Shown here piece after piece: positions 47,552 to 57,832 of a DNA stretch of 64,000 nt. A program made the translations under genes and the position numbers. Below the pieces are notes generated by a model. It made no database searches and had not been told where the DNA came from. It was given only the letters and a program-made list of their open reading frames with translations. Position 1 is the stretch's first letter. Each line of letters starts with the position of its first letter. The DNA comes from Pseudomonas sp. MM223 (GTDB lineage Bacteria > Pseudomonadota > Gammaproteobacteria > Pseudomonadales > Pseudomonadaceae): contig OX352322.1 in NCBI GenBank assembly GCA_947090765.1, forward strand, positions 3,827,501 to 3,891,500. Direction: 5' to 3'.

Positions 47552-49023
47552 CTGGCAAGCCCGCGCCCGGCAACTGAAGATCGAAGGCCGCGCCTTCATC
47601 AACGGCGAATACACCGATGCTGCCTCCGGTGAAACCTTCGAGTGCCTGAGCCCGGTCGACGGACGCTTCCTGGCCAAGGTTGCCAGCTGCGACCTGGCCG
47701 ATGCCAACCGCGCTGTTGAAAACGCCCGCGCCACCTTCAATTGCGGTGTGTGGTCGCAACTGGCCCCGGCCAAGCGCAAGGCCAAGCTGATCCGCTTCGC
47801 CGACCTGCTGCGCAAGAACGTCGAAGAGCTGGCGCTGCTGGAAACCCTGGACATGGGCAAGCCGATCGGCGACTCCTCCAGCATCGACATCCCGGGCGCG
47901 GCACAAGCCATTCACTGGACCGCCGAAGCCATCGACAAGGTCTACGACGAAGTCGCCCCGACCCCGCACGACCAGCTCGGTCTGGTTACCCGCGAGCCGG
48001 TGGGTGTTGTCGGTGCCATCGTACCGTGGAACTTCCCGCTGCTGATGGCCTGCTGGAAGCTCGGCCCGGCGCTGGCCACCGGTAACTCGGTGGTGCTCAA
48101 GCCGTCCGAAAAATCGCCACTGACCGCCATCCGCATTGCCCAGCTGGCCATCGAAGCCGGCATCCCGGCTGGCGTGCTGAACGTGCTGCCAGGCTACGGC
48201 CACACCGTGGGCAAGGCCCTGGCCCTGCACATGGACGTCGACACCCTGGTGTTCACCGGTTCCACCAAGATCGCCAAGCAACTGATGGTGTATGCGGGCG
48301 AATCGAACATGAAGCGCATCTGGCTGGAAGCCGGCGGCAAGAGCCCGAACATCGTCTTCGCCGACGCGCCAGACCTGCAAGCGGCCGCCGAGGCCGCTGC
48401 CAGCGCCATCGCCTTCAACCAGGGCGAAGTGTGCACCGCAGGCTCGCGCCTGTTGGTCGAGCGCTCGATCAAGGACAAGTTCCTGCCGATGGTGGTCGAG
48501 GCCCTGAAAGGCTGGAAGCCAGGCAACCCGCTGGACCCGGCTACCACTGTCGGTGCCCTGGTCGACACCCAGCAGATGAACACCGTGCTGTCGTACATCG
48601 AAGCAGGCCACCAGGACGGCGCCAAGCTGCTGGCTGGCGGCAAGCGTACCCTGATCGAGACTGGCGGTACCTACGTCGAGCCGACCATCTTCATTGGGGT
48701 GACCAACGCCATGCGCATCGCCCAGGAAGAAATCTTCGGCCCAGTGCTGTCGGTGATCGCCTTCGACACCGCCGAAGAGGCTGTGGCCATTGCCAACGAC
48801 ACGCCATACGGCCTGGCCGCTGGCATCTGGACGTCGGACATTTCCAAGGCCCACAAGACCGCCCGTGCCGTGCGCGCTGGCAGCGTGTGGGTGAACCAGT
48901 ACGACGGCGGCGACATGACCGCACCGTTCGGTGGCTTCAAGCAGTCGGGTAACGGCCGTGACAAGTCGCTGCATGCGCTGGAGAAATACACCGGGCTCGA
49001 AGGCGACCTGGATCAAGCTGTAA
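47538..49023 (+). CDS. Aldehyde dehydrogenase (PuuC/KauB-like) with a frameshift in the last codons
   Basis: The chain from MTLADWQARARQLK has VVGAIVPWNFPLL, WLEAGGKSPN and NQGEVCTAGSRL, the ALDH cofactor and catalytic motifs. As read, the frame runs past its natural end. At about 48993-48999 one extra base changes the expected YTxLKATWIKL ending; in the shifted frame KATWIKL is followed by TAA at 49021-49023. The length of 1486 bases fits one inserted base in a 495-codon gene. It would oxidise the gamma-glutamyl aminoaldehyde. The literal frame would run on through the REP element. Confidence 0.85.
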
Positions 49024-49026
49024 TCG

Positions 49027-49133
49027 CACGGGGCCGCTTTGCGGCCTTTCGCGGCACAAGGCCGCTCCTACAGGGATATGCGGTCCCCTGTAGGAGCGGC
49101 CTTGTGCCGCGAAAGGGCTGCAAAGCAGCCCCT
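49027..49133. repeat. REP-type inverted repeat pair
   Basis: Two arms with CCGCTCCTACAGGG and CCCTGTAGGAGCGG face outwards from a short centre, between the convergent aldehyde dehydrogenase and sensor kinase genes. Confidence 0.85.
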
Positions 49134-50803
49134 CAATGCTCCTGCAACAACTGGCTCAAAACCGCCCGTAGCTTCCCGGGCTTGACCGGTTTGTTCAGCA
49201 GCGGCGCACCCAGCTTCTGCAAGCCCCGCCGGCACTGGTCGCTGCGATCGGCAGTAATGATCACCGCTGGTATGGCGGTAGCGAAATGCTCACGCAAATA
49301 CCTGACCACCTCGCATCCCACCACGCCATGGTCCAGGTGGTAATCAGCCAGGATCAATTCCGGTGCCCGCCCCTGCAACGCCAGCAACGCCCCTGCCTGG
49401 TCGGTCGCGGTCACCACCTCGCAGCCCCACTGCCCCAGCAGCGCCCCCATGCTGTCGAGAATGCTCACTTCATTATCCAGCACCAGCAAGCGACGGCCCG
49501 GCAACGGGTTGCCAACGCTTGGCAGCGGCACAGCCTGGTGAACGGCCAGCGGCACCTCTTTACCAAGCGGCACCTCGATGCTGAACGCCGAGCCACGCCC
49601 CGGCCACGAACGCACCTCCACCCGATAGCCGAGAATCTTGGCAATCCGCTCGACGATGGCCAACCCCAACCCCACGCCCTTGCGATCCGCTGCGCGGCCG
49701 ACGTCCAGTTGGTTGAACTCAAGGAAAATCGCCTGCAACCGGTCCTCGGCAATGCCCCGACCGGTATCCCACACCTCCAGCCGCAAATGGCTACCCCGGC
49801 GCCTGGCAGCCAGTAAAATTCGCCCTTCGTCGGTGTATCGGCAGGCGTTGCTGAGGAAGTTGCGCAGGATACGCGTCATCAGCCGCAGGTCAGTGCTGAT
49901 GGCAACGTCCGGGATGCGTGCATGCAGTTTGAGGCCTTCTGCGTCGGCCACCGAGCGGAACTCCGAGACCAATGGCCCGAACAGCTCGTCAAGGCGGTAC
50001 ACGGCCACGTCCGGCTTGACCGCTGCCTGGTCGAGCCGGGAAATGTCCAGCAGGTCGGTCAGCAGGTCTTCGGCGCCCTCCAGGGCCTGGTGGGTACGCT
50101 CCACCAGCACGTGCTCGGCCTCTGGCAGTGGCCGCTCGCGCAAGGTCGAGATCAGCAGGCGCGCAGCGTTCAGCGGTTGCAGCAGGTCATGGCTGGCGGC
50201 GGCCAGGTATTTGTCCTTGCTGCGGTTGGCGGCTTCAGCGGCATCTCGCGCCTCCAGCAATTCATCGGTACGCGCAGCCACCCGTTGCTCCAGCTCGTCA
50301 TTAAGCTGTTGCAGGCGCTGCTGGGCCAGCTTGCGTTCGGTGATGTCGGCGACAAAACCCTCCACCAGCCCTTCCTGCCCGGGCTTGAGCAGCAGGTTCA
50401 TCAGCACATCGAGGTGGCTGCCGTCCTTGCGCCGCAAGCGGGTTTCATAGCCGTGCAGGCTGCGCTCACGGGCCAGGATCGCGGTAATCGCCTGCAACTC
50501 CTCGGCACCGCCGTCGAACAGGTTGGCGGCCAGGTCGGTCAGGGAAAACAGCACTGCTTGCGGGTCGTCGTAGCCGAGCATGCGCGCCAACGCCGGGTTG
50601 GCGGCACGCATGCCATCCTGCAGGCTGGCCTGGAAAATCCCGTGCACGGCGTTTTCGAACAGCCATTTGTAGCGGTTGCGCTCGGCCTCCAGTTCGTCCA
50701 GGCGGGCAGAGAGCTCCGGGTAATGGCTTTTGCGCGCCGAGTGGTCGCCCAGCCCCAGCAACCCGGCCAGTGCCCGCTGCTGCTCGTCAGAGGGCCTCGC
50801 CAT
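49133..50803 (-). CDS. Hybrid sensor histidine kinase (ErcS-like)
   Basis: The 556-residue protein from MARPSDEQQRALAG has a short helical start, a PAS domain (about 45-155), a coiled coil, a HisKA region with the phospho-histidine in AAASHDLLQPLNAARL, an ATPase domain (NFLSNACRYTDEG, GVGLGLAIVERI), and a C-terminal receiver with the aspartate in LILADYHLD. No membrane span is seen, so it is cytoplasmic. It overlaps the ercA-like gene by 17 bases. ErcS in P. aeruginosa takes part in control of ethanol oxidation genes; the same role is likely here. Confidence 0.88.
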   Translation of the reverse strand: MARPSDEQQRALAGLLGLGDHSARKSHYPELSARLDELEAERNRYKWLFENAVHGIFQASLQDGMRAANPALARMLGYDDPQAVLFSLTDLAANLFDGGAEELQAITAILARERSLHGYETRLRRKDGSHLDVLMNLLLKPGQEGLVEGFVADITERKLAQQRLQQLNDELEQRVAARTDELLEARDAAEAANRSKDKYLAAASHDLLQPLNAARLLISTLRERPLPEAEHVLVERTHQALEGAEDLLTDLLDISRLDQAAVKPDVAVYRLDELFGPLVSEFRSVADAEGLKLHARIPDVAISTDLRLMTRILRNFLSNACRYTDEGRILLAARRRGSHLRLEVWDTGRGIAEDRLQAIFLEFNQLDVGRAADRKGVGLGLAIVERIAKILGYRVEVRSWPGRGSAFSIEVPLGKEVPLAVHQAVPLPSVGNPLPGRRLLVLDNEVSILDSMGALLGQWGCEVVTATDQAGALLALQGRAPELILADYHLDHGVVGCEVVRYLREHFATAIPAVIITADRSDQCRRGLQKLGAPLLNKPVKPGKLRAVLSQLLQEH

Positions 50804-51952
50804 AAACGACCTCGACATCACGCTGGCTCGACGCGCGGGGGTTGGTGAGGATGCACGGGTCATCCATTGCATGCTGCGACAGGAACGGAATATCCGCGGT
50901 GCGCACCCCGTGCAGGCCCAGGGTTTCATGGAAGCCGATGGCGTGCTTCAGAGCGATCAGGTGCTCCACCAGGCGCCCGCAGATCTGCCGGTGGTTGAGG
51001 CCACGGCAATCAATGCCGAACACTTCGGCAATCACCTTGAAACGCTCCGGCGCCGAGCTTCGTAGTTGAACGCCACCACGTGCTCCACCAGTACCGCGTT
51101 GCACAAGCCATGGGGCAAGTCGAGGAAGCCGCCCAGGCTGTGGGACATGGCGTGAACCGCGCCCAGAATCGCGTTGGAGAACGCCAGCCCCGCCTGCATG
51201 CTGCCCAGCATGATCTTTTCGCGCAGGGTGATATCGGCCGGGTTGGCGATCATCTCCACCAGGTTGCCGTTGATCAGGCGCATGGCTTCCAGCGCGTGGG
51301 GGTCGGTCAGCGGGCCGTGGCCGGTGGAAACAAAGGCTTCGATGGCATGCACCAGCGCATCGATACCGGTGCAGGCTGACAGGAACGGGTCCATGCTCAG
51401 GGTGGTTTGCGGGTCGATCAGCGACACGTCCGGCACCACCGCCTTGCTGACGATGGAGAACTTCATGCGCTCCTGCTGGTTGGAGATGATCACGAACTGC
51501 GACACGTCTGCCGAAGTACCGGCCGTGGTCGGGATCAGGATCAGCGGCGGGCTGGGCACGCGGATCATGTCCACGCCTTCGAATTCGAGGATGCTGCGCC
51601 CGTGGGCCACCACAATGCCGATGGCCTTGCCGCAGTCCATCGGGCTACCGCCGCCGACGGCGACGATCACATCGCAGTGGTTCTGCCGGTAGATCTCGGC
51701 GCCGAGCATCACCTCTTCGACCCGCGGGTTGGGCGACACGGCGGTGTACAGGCAGTAATCGATACCCTGGGCCTGCAGGCTGGCCTCCACGTCCGCCACC
51801 CAGCCGGCGGCAATCACGCCTGGGTCACTGACCACCAGCACCTTGCGAGCACCGAAGGTTTTCGCGTAATTGGCGACGTTGTGCCGGCAGCCGGCACCAA
51901 AAATGATCTCAGGCGAAACGAACTTGCGAAGCGGGCTGAAACTCTGGCTCAT
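50787..51952 (-). pseudogene. Iron-containing alcohol dehydrogenase (ErcA-like), frameshifted
   Basis: The first three-quarters (MSQSFSPLRKF...) have GGGSPMDCGKAIG and the iron-site histidines in HAMSHSLGGFLDLPHGLCNA; the last part (APERFKVIAEVFGIDCRGL) is in a different frame. The break lies near 51055-51060, where removal of two bases restores NYEAAPERF. Total length 1166 bases equals 388 codons plus two. ErcA-type proteins have a regulatory role in PQQ alcohol oxidation. Both parts are otherwise well conserved, so error or recent mutation is likely. Confidence 0.85.
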
Positions 51953-52096
51953 TGGCAAGCCTGTTCTTATTGTTCTGGAAGGTAACCGCCAGCGTAAAGC
52001 ATCCCGCAGCGAAAGCAACCAGACCAAAGCGTGGCACTGGCTCAACCACAGGTAATCAGGGGGAACCGGCCACCTTAGCGATGGCCGGGTGGCACA

Positions 52097-52168
52097 TCAG
52101 CGATTGGCGAAGTACATCGTCACTTCAAAGCCGATGCGCAGGTCGGTAAAGGCAGGTTTATTCCACAT
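52097..52168 (-). CDS. pqqA: PqqA precursor peptide, extra copy in the ped locus
   Basis: The 23-residue peptide reads [20 protein letters not shown] plus ANR. It contains the Glu-x3-Tyr pair (EVTMY) from which PQQ is built. AGAGGA lies upstream of the ATG. It is too short for usual gene callers. No pqqBCDE genes are within the window, so it must be processed by enzymes encoded elsewhere. A promoter motif shared with pedF and pedI lies 63 bases upstream. Confidence 0.93.
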   Translation of the reverse strand: MWNKPAFTDLRIGFEVTMYFANR

Positions 52169-52230
52169 GGGCAGTCCTCTTCTTGTGCCGGGGAGTTCCG
52201 GTAGAGGCATTAATGCACGGGAGGCGCCAG

Positions 52231-52279
52231 GGCCGAATGCTACTTTGGAAGGAACTTGCGGGGTGCGTTGGTAGGAGGG
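52231..52279 (-). promoter_or_regulatory. Shared ped promoter motif upstream of pqqA
   Basis: On the minus strand CCCTCCTACCAA, then 28 bases, then CATTCGGCC. The same two blocks with 27 bases occur ahead of pedF and pedI. Distance to the pqqA start is 63 bases. Confidence 0.65.
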
Positions 52280-52305
52280 AGTGAACCCCTTGGGCCTGCC
52301 GCGCC

Positions 52306-52429
52306 CCCTGTAGGAGCGGCCTTGTGCCGCGAAAGGGCTGCGCGCAGCAGCCCCAGGATCTCAGCGGTAATGCAAAAATTGCCGGGGCTGCTTCGCAGCC
52401 CTTTCGCGGCACAAGGCCGCTCCTACAGG
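52306..52429. repeat. REP-type inverted repeat pair
   Basis: Arms of the GTAGGAGCGGCCTTGTG class on both sides of about 30 unpaired bases, just after the 3' end of the pedI gene. Confidence 0.85.
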
Positions 52430-52439
52430 CTCTATTTGA

Positions 52440-53960
52440 TCAGAAGAAGCCCAGCGGGTTGATGTCGTAGCTCACCAGCAGGTTCTTGGTCTGCTGGTAG
52501 TGATCGAGCATCATCTTGTGGGTCTCACGGCCCACGCCAGACTTCTTGTAGCCGCCAAACGCCGCATGCGCCGGGTACAGGTGGTAGCAGTTGGTCCATA
52601 CGCGGCCGGCCTTGATGCCACGGCCCATGCGGTAGGCGCGGTTGATGTCGCGGGTCCACAGGCCGGCGCCCAGGCCAAACTCGGTGTCGTTGGCAATTGC
52701 CAGCGCTTCGGCTTCGTCCTTGAAGGTGGTCACGCCCACCACCGGGCCGAAGATTTCTTCCTGGAACACACGCATCGCGTTGTTGCCTTTGAGCAGGGTC
52801 GGCTGGATGTAGTAACCGCTGCCCAGGTCGCCTTGCAGCCGCTCGGCACCGCCGCCAGTGAGCAGCTGCGCGCCTTCCTCCTTGGCAATCTGCAGGTACG
52901 AAAGAATCTTGTCGTACTGCTGCTCCGAGGCCTGGGCGCCGACCATGGTCTCGGTGTCCAGCGGGTTGCCCCGGGTGATCTTGGCAATCTTCTTCATCAC
53001 CTCGGCCATGAATGGCTCGTAGATCGATTCCTGGATCAGCGCCCGCGACGGGCAGGTGCACACCTCACCCTGGTTGAAGAACGCCAGCACCAGGCCTTCG
53101 GCGGCCTTCTCGATGAACGCGGGCTCGGCCTGCATGATGTCTTCAAAGAAGATGTTCGGCGACTTGCCACCCAGCTCGACGGTGGACGGGATGATGTTCT
53201 CGGCCGCGCACTTCATGATGTGCGAGCCCACGGGGGTGGAGCCGGTGAAGGCGATCTTGGCGATGCGCTTGCTGGTGGCCAGGGCCTCGCCAGCCTCACG
53301 TCCAAAGCCCTGGACGATGTTCAGTACGCCTGGCGGCAACAGGTCGGCGACCAGCTCGGCAAAAATGGTGATCGACAGTGGCGTCTGCTCGGCTGGCTTG
53401 AGCACCACGCAGTTGCCGGCGGCCAGCGCCGGGGCAAGCTTCCAGGCAGCCATCAGCAGCGGGAAGTTCCAGGGAATGATCTGCCCGACCACGCCCAGCG
53501 GCTCATGGATATGATAAGCCACGGTGCCTTCGTTGATTTCGGCCGCACCGCCCTCCTGGGCACGGATGCAGCCGGCAAAATAGCGGAAGTGGTCCGCGGC
53601 TAGCGGCACGTCGGCATTGAGCGTTTCGCGCACCGCCTTGCCGTTGTCCCAGCTTTCGGTGACGGCCAGCACCTCCAGGTTCTGCTCGATGCGGTCGGCA
53701 ATTTTCAGCAGCACCAAGGCGCGCTCTTGCACCGAGGTCTTGCCCCAGGCTTCGGCGGCTGCGTGCGCGGCGTCCAGGGCCCGGTCGACGTCCTGGGCCG
53801 TGGAACGCGGGAACTCGGCAATCGGCTGGCCATTGACCGGCGAGCTGTTGGTGAAGTACTGGCCAGCCAGCGGTTGCACGAACTCGCCATTGATGAAGTT
53901 GCCATAGCGTGGCTTGAAGGACACGACGGCGCCTGGGGTTCCGGGTTGTGCGTAGATCAT
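52440..53960 (-). CDS. pedI: Aldehyde dehydrogenase of the ped locus
   Basis: The 506-residue protein has [32 protein letters not shown] and [15 protein letters not shown], the ALDH cofactor and catalytic motifs, and the C-terminal NPLGFF of the AldB/ExaC group. In this locus it oxidises aldehydes made by PedE and PedH in the periplasm once they enter the cell. A shared promoter motif lies 71 bases upstream. Confidence 0.92.
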   Translation of the reverse strand: MIYAQPGTPGAVVSFKPRYGNFINGEFVQPLAGQYFTNSSPVNGQPIAEFPRSTAQDVDRALDAAHAAAEAWGKTSVQERALVLLKIADRIEQNLEVLAVTESWDNGKAVRETLNADVPLAADHFRYFAGCIRAQEGGAAEINEGTVAYHIHEPLGVVGQIIPWNFPLLMAAWKLAPALAAGNCVVLKPAEQTPLSITIFAELVADLLPPGVLNIVQGFGREAGEALATSKRIAKIAFTGSTPVGSHIMKCAAENIIPSTVELGGKSPNIFFEDIMQAEPAFIEKAAEGLVLAFFNQGEVCTCPSRALIQESIYEPFMAEVMKKIAKITRGNPLDTETMVGAQASEQQYDKILSYLQIAKEEGAQLLTGGGAERLQGDLGSGYYIQPTLLKGNNAMRVFQEEIFGPVVGVTTFKDEAEALAIANDTEFGLGAGLWTRDINRAYRMGRGIKAGRVWTNCYHLYPAHAAFGGYKKSGVGRETHKMMLDHYQQTKNLLVSYDINPLGFF

Positions 53961-54030
53961 GCTGAGCCTCTGCGGGTCGATGCCTGTCCCACGACAGGCG
54001 ATGGACCGATGGTAAAAAGCCCCGCGTGCC

Positions 54031-54078
54031 AGGCGAATGCATCGTTGGCAGCGGGGCTCTCGTCATTTGGTAGTAGGG
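54031..54078 (-). promoter_or_regulatory. Shared ped promoter motif upstream of pedI
   Basis: On the minus strand CCCTACTACCAA, 27 bases, then CATTCG. It lies 71 bases before the pedI start and 23 bases from the end of pedH. Confidence 0.65.
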
Positions 54079-54100
54079 CCGCTTGCCTCAGGCCCCTGCT

Positions 54101-55888
54101 TTACGGTTTGGCGCTTGCCGTTTGCTGCAGTTGCTTGGGCAGTTTGAAGGTCCAGAGCATGCCGCCCTGGTTGAAGTCCTTGACCCGCTTGGCCACTTCG
54201 CCCCCCCACAGCGGCACCGCGCCACCCCAGCCGGAGACCACCGACACATACTGCTCGCCGTCCATTTCCCAGGTCACGGGCGAACCGAGCACACCGGAGC
54301 CGGTCTGGAATTCCCATACCTTGTCACCGGTCTTGGCGTTGAAGGCCTGCAGGAAGCCTTCCGGGGTGCCGGTGAACACCAGGTTGCCCTTGGTGGTCAG
54401 CACCCCGCCCCACAGCGGCGCGTAGTTCTTGTGGCGCCACACTTCCTTGCCACTGATAGGGTCGATGGCACGCAGCACGCCAATGTAGTCTTCGTTGAGC
54501 GGTTTGATGGTGAAACCGGCGCCGAGGAACGCCGCGCCTTTCTTGTAGGCAATGCCTTCGTTCCAGATGTCCATGCCCCACTCGTTGGACGGCACGTAGA
54601 ACAGCCCGGTGTCCTTGTTGTAGGCCATCGGCATCCAGTTCTTGGCGCCGAGGAAGGCGGGGGCGACGAACACCGAACTGCCCTTGGCCTCGCTGCCGGG
54701 TGCACCCGGGCGGCTGGTGTCGTTGTAGATAGGCCGGCCGTCCTTGTCCAGGCCGGTGGCCCAGGTGATCTTGTCGACGAAGGGGAAGCCGCGGATGAAC
54801 TTGCCGTTGGTGCGGTCCAGCACGTAGAAGAAGCCGTTGCGGTCGGCCGTGGCCGCGGCCTTGACCTCCTTGCCGCCGTCCTTGTAGTTGAACGAGATCA
54901 GCTCGTTGACGCCGTCGAAATCCCAGCCGTCATGCGGCGTGCTCTGGAAGTGCCACTTGATGGTGCCGTCGTCCGGGTTCAGCGCCAGGCGCGACGAGGA
55001 ATACAGGTTGTCACCAGGGCGCAGGTGCGAGTTCCACGGCGCCGGGTTGCCGGTACCGAACAGGATCAGGTTGGTTTCCGGGTCGTAGTATCCGCCCAGC
55101 CAGGGCGCGGCGCCGCCGGTCTTCCACAGGTCGCCGGGCCAGGTCTTGCCCGCCTCGCCGCCGGAAATACCGTTTTCGATCGCCTTGCCGTCCTTGTACA
55201 CGTAGCCCATGTGCCCTTCCACGGTGGGGCGCATCCACAGCAGCTCGCCGTTTTCCGGGTTGTAGGCCTGGATCTTGCCCACCACGCCAAACTCGCCACC
55301 GGCGACGCCAGTAATCAACTTGCCGTTGACGATCATGGGCGCGGCGCTGATGGAATAACCTTCCTTGTGGTCGGCTACCTTCTTGCTCCAGACCACCTTG
55401 CCGGTGTCCTTGTTCAGGGCCACCAGTTTGGCGTCCAGGGTGCCGAAGAACACCAGGTCGCCGTACAGCGCCACGCCGCGGTTGATCACGTCGCAGCAGG
55501 GCCGGATGTCATCCGGCAGGCGTGCATCGTATTGCCACAGTTTCTTTCCGGTACGGGCATCCACGGCGAACACCCGCGAATAGGAGCCGGTCAGGTACAT
55601 CACCCCGTCCTTGATCAGTGGCTGGGCCTGCTGGCCGCGTTGCTTCTCACCGCCAAAGGAGAACGCCCAGACCGGCCGCAGTTCCTTGACATTGTTGGCA
55701 TTGAGCAGGTCCAGCGGGCTGTAGCGCTGGCCTTGCACGCCCAGGCCGTTGGTCACGATCTGCTGCGGGTTCTTCGGGTCCTGGAGGATTTCTTCATTGC
55801 TGACAGCGGCGTGGGCCGCGCCGGCAAGCAGCATGGCGCTGAGCACCAGGCTCACGGCGAACAAGGGGCGACGCGGGGATCGAGTCAT
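54101..55888 (-). CDS. pedH: Lanthanide-dependent PQQ alcohol dehydrogenase
   Basis: The 595-residue protein from [12 protein letters not shown] has a signal peptide ending AHA-AVS. It shows the eight-bladed quinoprotein pattern, the vicinal cysteines in [10 protein letters not shown] and the catalytic GWDFDGVNE. The second aspartate in DFD, two places after the catalytic one, is the mark of lanthanide-using enzymes (XoxF, PedH); PedE has serine there. It oxidises many primary alcohols in the periplasm with electrons passed to cytochrome c. A CGGGAA-N3-TTCCCG palindrome lies 31 bases before its start. Confidence 0.95.
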   Translation of the reverse strand: MTRSPRRPLFAVSLVLSAMLLAGAAHAAVSNEEILQDPKNPQQIVTNGLGVQGQRYSPLDLLNANNVKELRPVWAFSFGGEKQRGQQAQPLIKDGVMYLTGSYSRVFAVDARTGKKLWQYDARLPDDIRPCCDVINRGVALYGDLVFFGTLDAKLVALNKDTGKVVWSKKVADHKEGYSISAAPMIVNGKLITGVAGGEFGVVGKIQAYNPENGELLWMRPTVEGHMGYVYKDGKAIENGISGGEAGKTWPGDLWKTGGAAPWLGGYYDPETNLILFGTGNPAPWNSHLRPGDNLYSSSRLALNPDDGTIKWHFQSTPHDGWDFDGVNELISFNYKDGGKEVKAAATADRNGFFYVLDRTNGKFIRGFPFVDKITWATGLDKDGRPIYNDTSRPGAPGSEAKGSSVFVAPAFLGAKNWMPMAYNKDTGLFYVPSNEWGMDIWNEGIAYKKGAAFLGAGFTIKPLNEDYIGVLRAIDPISGKEVWRHKNYAPLWGGVLTTKGNLVFTGTPEGFLQAFNAKTGDKVWEFQTGSGVLGSPVTWEMDGEQYVSVVSGWGGAVPLWGGEVAKRVKDFNQGGMLWTFKLPKQLQQTASAKP

Positions 55889-55918
55889 GACGGCTACCTT
55901 TGGTTTTTTTGTTGTGCC

Positions 55919-55933
55919 CGGGAAAATTTCCCG
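55919..55933. promoter_or_regulatory. CGGGAA-N3-TTCCCG palindrome upstream of pedH
   Basis: CGGGAA-AAT-TTCCCG, perfect in both arms, 31 bases before the pedH ATG. The same arms occur before pedE at 59330-59344. The close position would suit repression. Confidence 0.65.
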
Positions 55934-56021
55934 GTGTGCCGAGAATTCTTGGTTGCCACCCGTTCGCCAACAATTGCCCGCAATGCGGAGTTTTCTAGTT
56001 CCTTGGTACAAGGCATCAGGT

Positions 56022-56954
56022 TCAGGGGTGGGTGTCGACGCGCTGGAGTTGTTGGCGTTCGTAGCGGGGATACAGATGGCTGACACTGCGAATCAACTCA
56101 TAACGCGTCAGGCTGATGCCGGCAAAGCGTTCGGGGATGGGGCTGCGGATCATTTCGGCCATGTCGTCACCACGCGCCGCGCCGTCGCGCATCAGCCCGT
56201 CCAGCCAGCCCAGGTAATCACGCATCTGCGCAAATGGCCGGGCATCGTCGGCCACCGGCCCGTGCCCGGGTACAAGCTGCTTCCAGGGCAAGGCTTGCAG
56301 GGTGTCCAGGTCCTTTTGCCACACCTCCAGGCCCGGGCTATTGGGGGTGGTCAGGGCACGCTCGTAAAACACCAGGTCGCCAGCGAACAGCACGCCGGTA
56401 TTTTCATCCAGAATCGCCAGGTCTGCGCCGGTATGCCCACCCAGCCCCAGCAACCGCAGGCGGTGCCCGCCCACCTCGTGGATACCCGGCTGCAGCACCC
56501 GGGTCGGCAGCACCACTTCGGTGCCGCGCATCCAGTCGCCGACCAGGCGGTACATGTTCTCGGCCATGGCCTCGCCCTGCTGGCGCAGCAAGTCACGGGT
56601 ACCGGCCAAGGCGCCGATAGGCACATCGGCAAAGGCCTGGTTGCCCAGTACATGGTCAGGGTGATGATGGGTCAGCAGCACTTCCAGCACCGGCTTGTCG
56701 GTGGTGGCGGCAATCGCCTGGCGCAACGCTTCGCCGTAGCGCTTCGACGGGCCGCTGTCGATCACTACTACACCGCTGTCGGTGACAATGAACGCGGTAT
56801 TGACGATATTGCCGCCATTGGCCTTGGCGAAGTTGTCGGTGCTGCCCTCCAGTAGCCAGGTGCCCGGCGCGATCTGCCGGGGCACAAGCCGGTACTCCAA
56901 GCCTGCCCAGGCCGGCAGCCCCAGGCATAGCAGCAACATCAGGATCCAACGCAT
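56022..56954 (-). CDS. Quinoprotein relay system zinc metallohydrolase
   Basis: The 310-residue protein has a signal peptide ending AWA-G and the metallo-beta-lactamase motif [11 protein letters not shown], later GHTGAD and FAGDLVFYE, and VPGHGP. It is a periplasmic member found with PQQ dehydrogenases. Its reaction is not known to me; protection or maturation of the quinoprotein or cofactor is assumed from the neighbourhood. Confidence 0.87.
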   Translation of the reverse strand: MRWILMLLLCLGLPAWAGLEYRLVPRQIAPGTWLLEGSTDNFAKANGGNIVNTAFIVTDSGVVVIDSGPSKRYGEALRQAIAATTDKPVLEVLLTHHHPDHVLGNQAFADVPIGALAGTRDLLRQQGEAMAENMYRLVGDWMRGTEVVLPTRVLQPGIHEVGGHRLRLLGLGGHTGADLAILDENTGVLFAGDLVFYERALTTPNSPGLEVWQKDLDTLQALPWKQLVPGHGPVADDARPFAQMRDYLGWLDGLMRDGAARGDDMAEMIRSPIPERFAGISLTRYELIRSVSHLYPRYERQQLQRVDTHP

Positions 56955-56994
56955 GAAGGGCGCCTCGGGTCAGGGGTGAAGTCGGGCAACGCGC

Positions 56995-57756
56995 TCAGGG
57001 CACCGCCGCCTCGAACTGGTTGCCGCTGTTGTCCTGCAACAGCAGCCGGGTCGGCCCGGCGCCCTGAACATCGAAGCCCAGGTTGGGGTTTTCGCTGACC
57101 GCCGGGTACAGTTCAAGGCTGGCCAGGCGCTGGCCGTTCGCGTCTTGCAACTCGGCATGGTTGAGGAAAAACTCGGGAATACCGCTGACCAGGCCGTTGT
57201 CCATCGGGTGGGCCACTTGCAGGCGCAAGCGGCTGCTGTCGCCACGCGGGTAACGCCCGCCCAGTACCTCCCCGAGGTGTTCTTCCCAGCCAGGCTGTGT
57301 GCGTACCACGCTAGGCGCCGTGCAGCCGCCGCCGGCGGCATCGATCAGGGTCGAACCGACGTGCCACAGGCCATCGCGTGTCAGCACGGCGGCGCGCAGC
57401 GGGGTGGCCTGTTCGATGCGGATGCGGATCGACAGCCAGGGCAACACGCGTTCGCCGGGCTGGAAGTCGACAATGCGCGGCAACGGGTTCAGCTCTGCCC
57501 AGGCGATGATGCGCACCACCTCGCCAGTCAACGCCCGGGCGTCGATCTCTAGCGGCACCTGCCGTGCGTCCTCGGCAAAGGGCGGCGCCAGCAGCTTGAC
57601 CCGGTCATCGAAGACGAACGCGGCCTGGCCCAGCAACTGTTTGTGGTAGAAGTCCCACATTACAGAGGGCACCGGGTCCGTCTGGGGGGCTGGTGTGGCA
57701 GCCTGGGCTACACAAGGCATCCAGCAGGCCAGCAGGAAAGTCACTCGCCAGTTCAT
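56995..57756 (-). CDS. Quinoprotein-associated SoxYZ-like carrier protein
   Basis: The 253-residue product from MNWRVTFLLAC has a signal peptide ending AQA-A. The body resembles a fusion of SoxY-like and SoxZ-like parts (GGGCTAPS carries a cysteine; LRLQVAHPMDNG is SoxZ-like). It occurs with the metallohydrolase and PQQ alcohol dehydrogenases in many genomes. It probably binds an intermediate in the periplasm; the detail is unknown. Confidence 0.83.
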   Translation of the reverse strand: MNWRVTFLLACWMPCVAQAATPAPQTDPVPSVMWDFYHKQLLGQAAFVFDDRVKLLAPPFAEDARQVPLEIDARALTGEVVRIIAWAELNPLPRIVDFQPGERVLPWLSIRIRIEQATPLRAAVLTRDGLWHVGSTLIDAAGGGCTAPSVVRTQPGWEEHLGEVLGGRYPRGDSSRLRLQVAHPMDNGLVSGIPEFFLNHAELQDANGQRLASLELYPAVSENPNLGFDVQGAGPTRLLLQDNSGNQFEAAVP

Positions 57757-57832
57757 GGCCTGCTCCTGATTGAACAACACATAAACCGCTGGTTTAGCAG
57801 GGCCCGCTCCCACAGGGCAGGTGTGTGATCTG

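Noticed and set aside
49023..49343. C-terminal extension of the aldehyde dehydrogenase
   Set aside because: It translates REP sequence and antisense of the sensor kinase, and the natural ending is visible in the shifted frame before the TAA at 49021.
55919..55933. The pedH upstream palindrome as a transcription terminator
   Set aside because: It is short, AT-centred and has no U tract on either strand; the same arms before pedE make an operator more likely.
54083..56083. A 666-codon plus-strand open frame opposite pedH
   Set aside because: Shadow of pedH with no domain signal; the minus-strand gene is certain.
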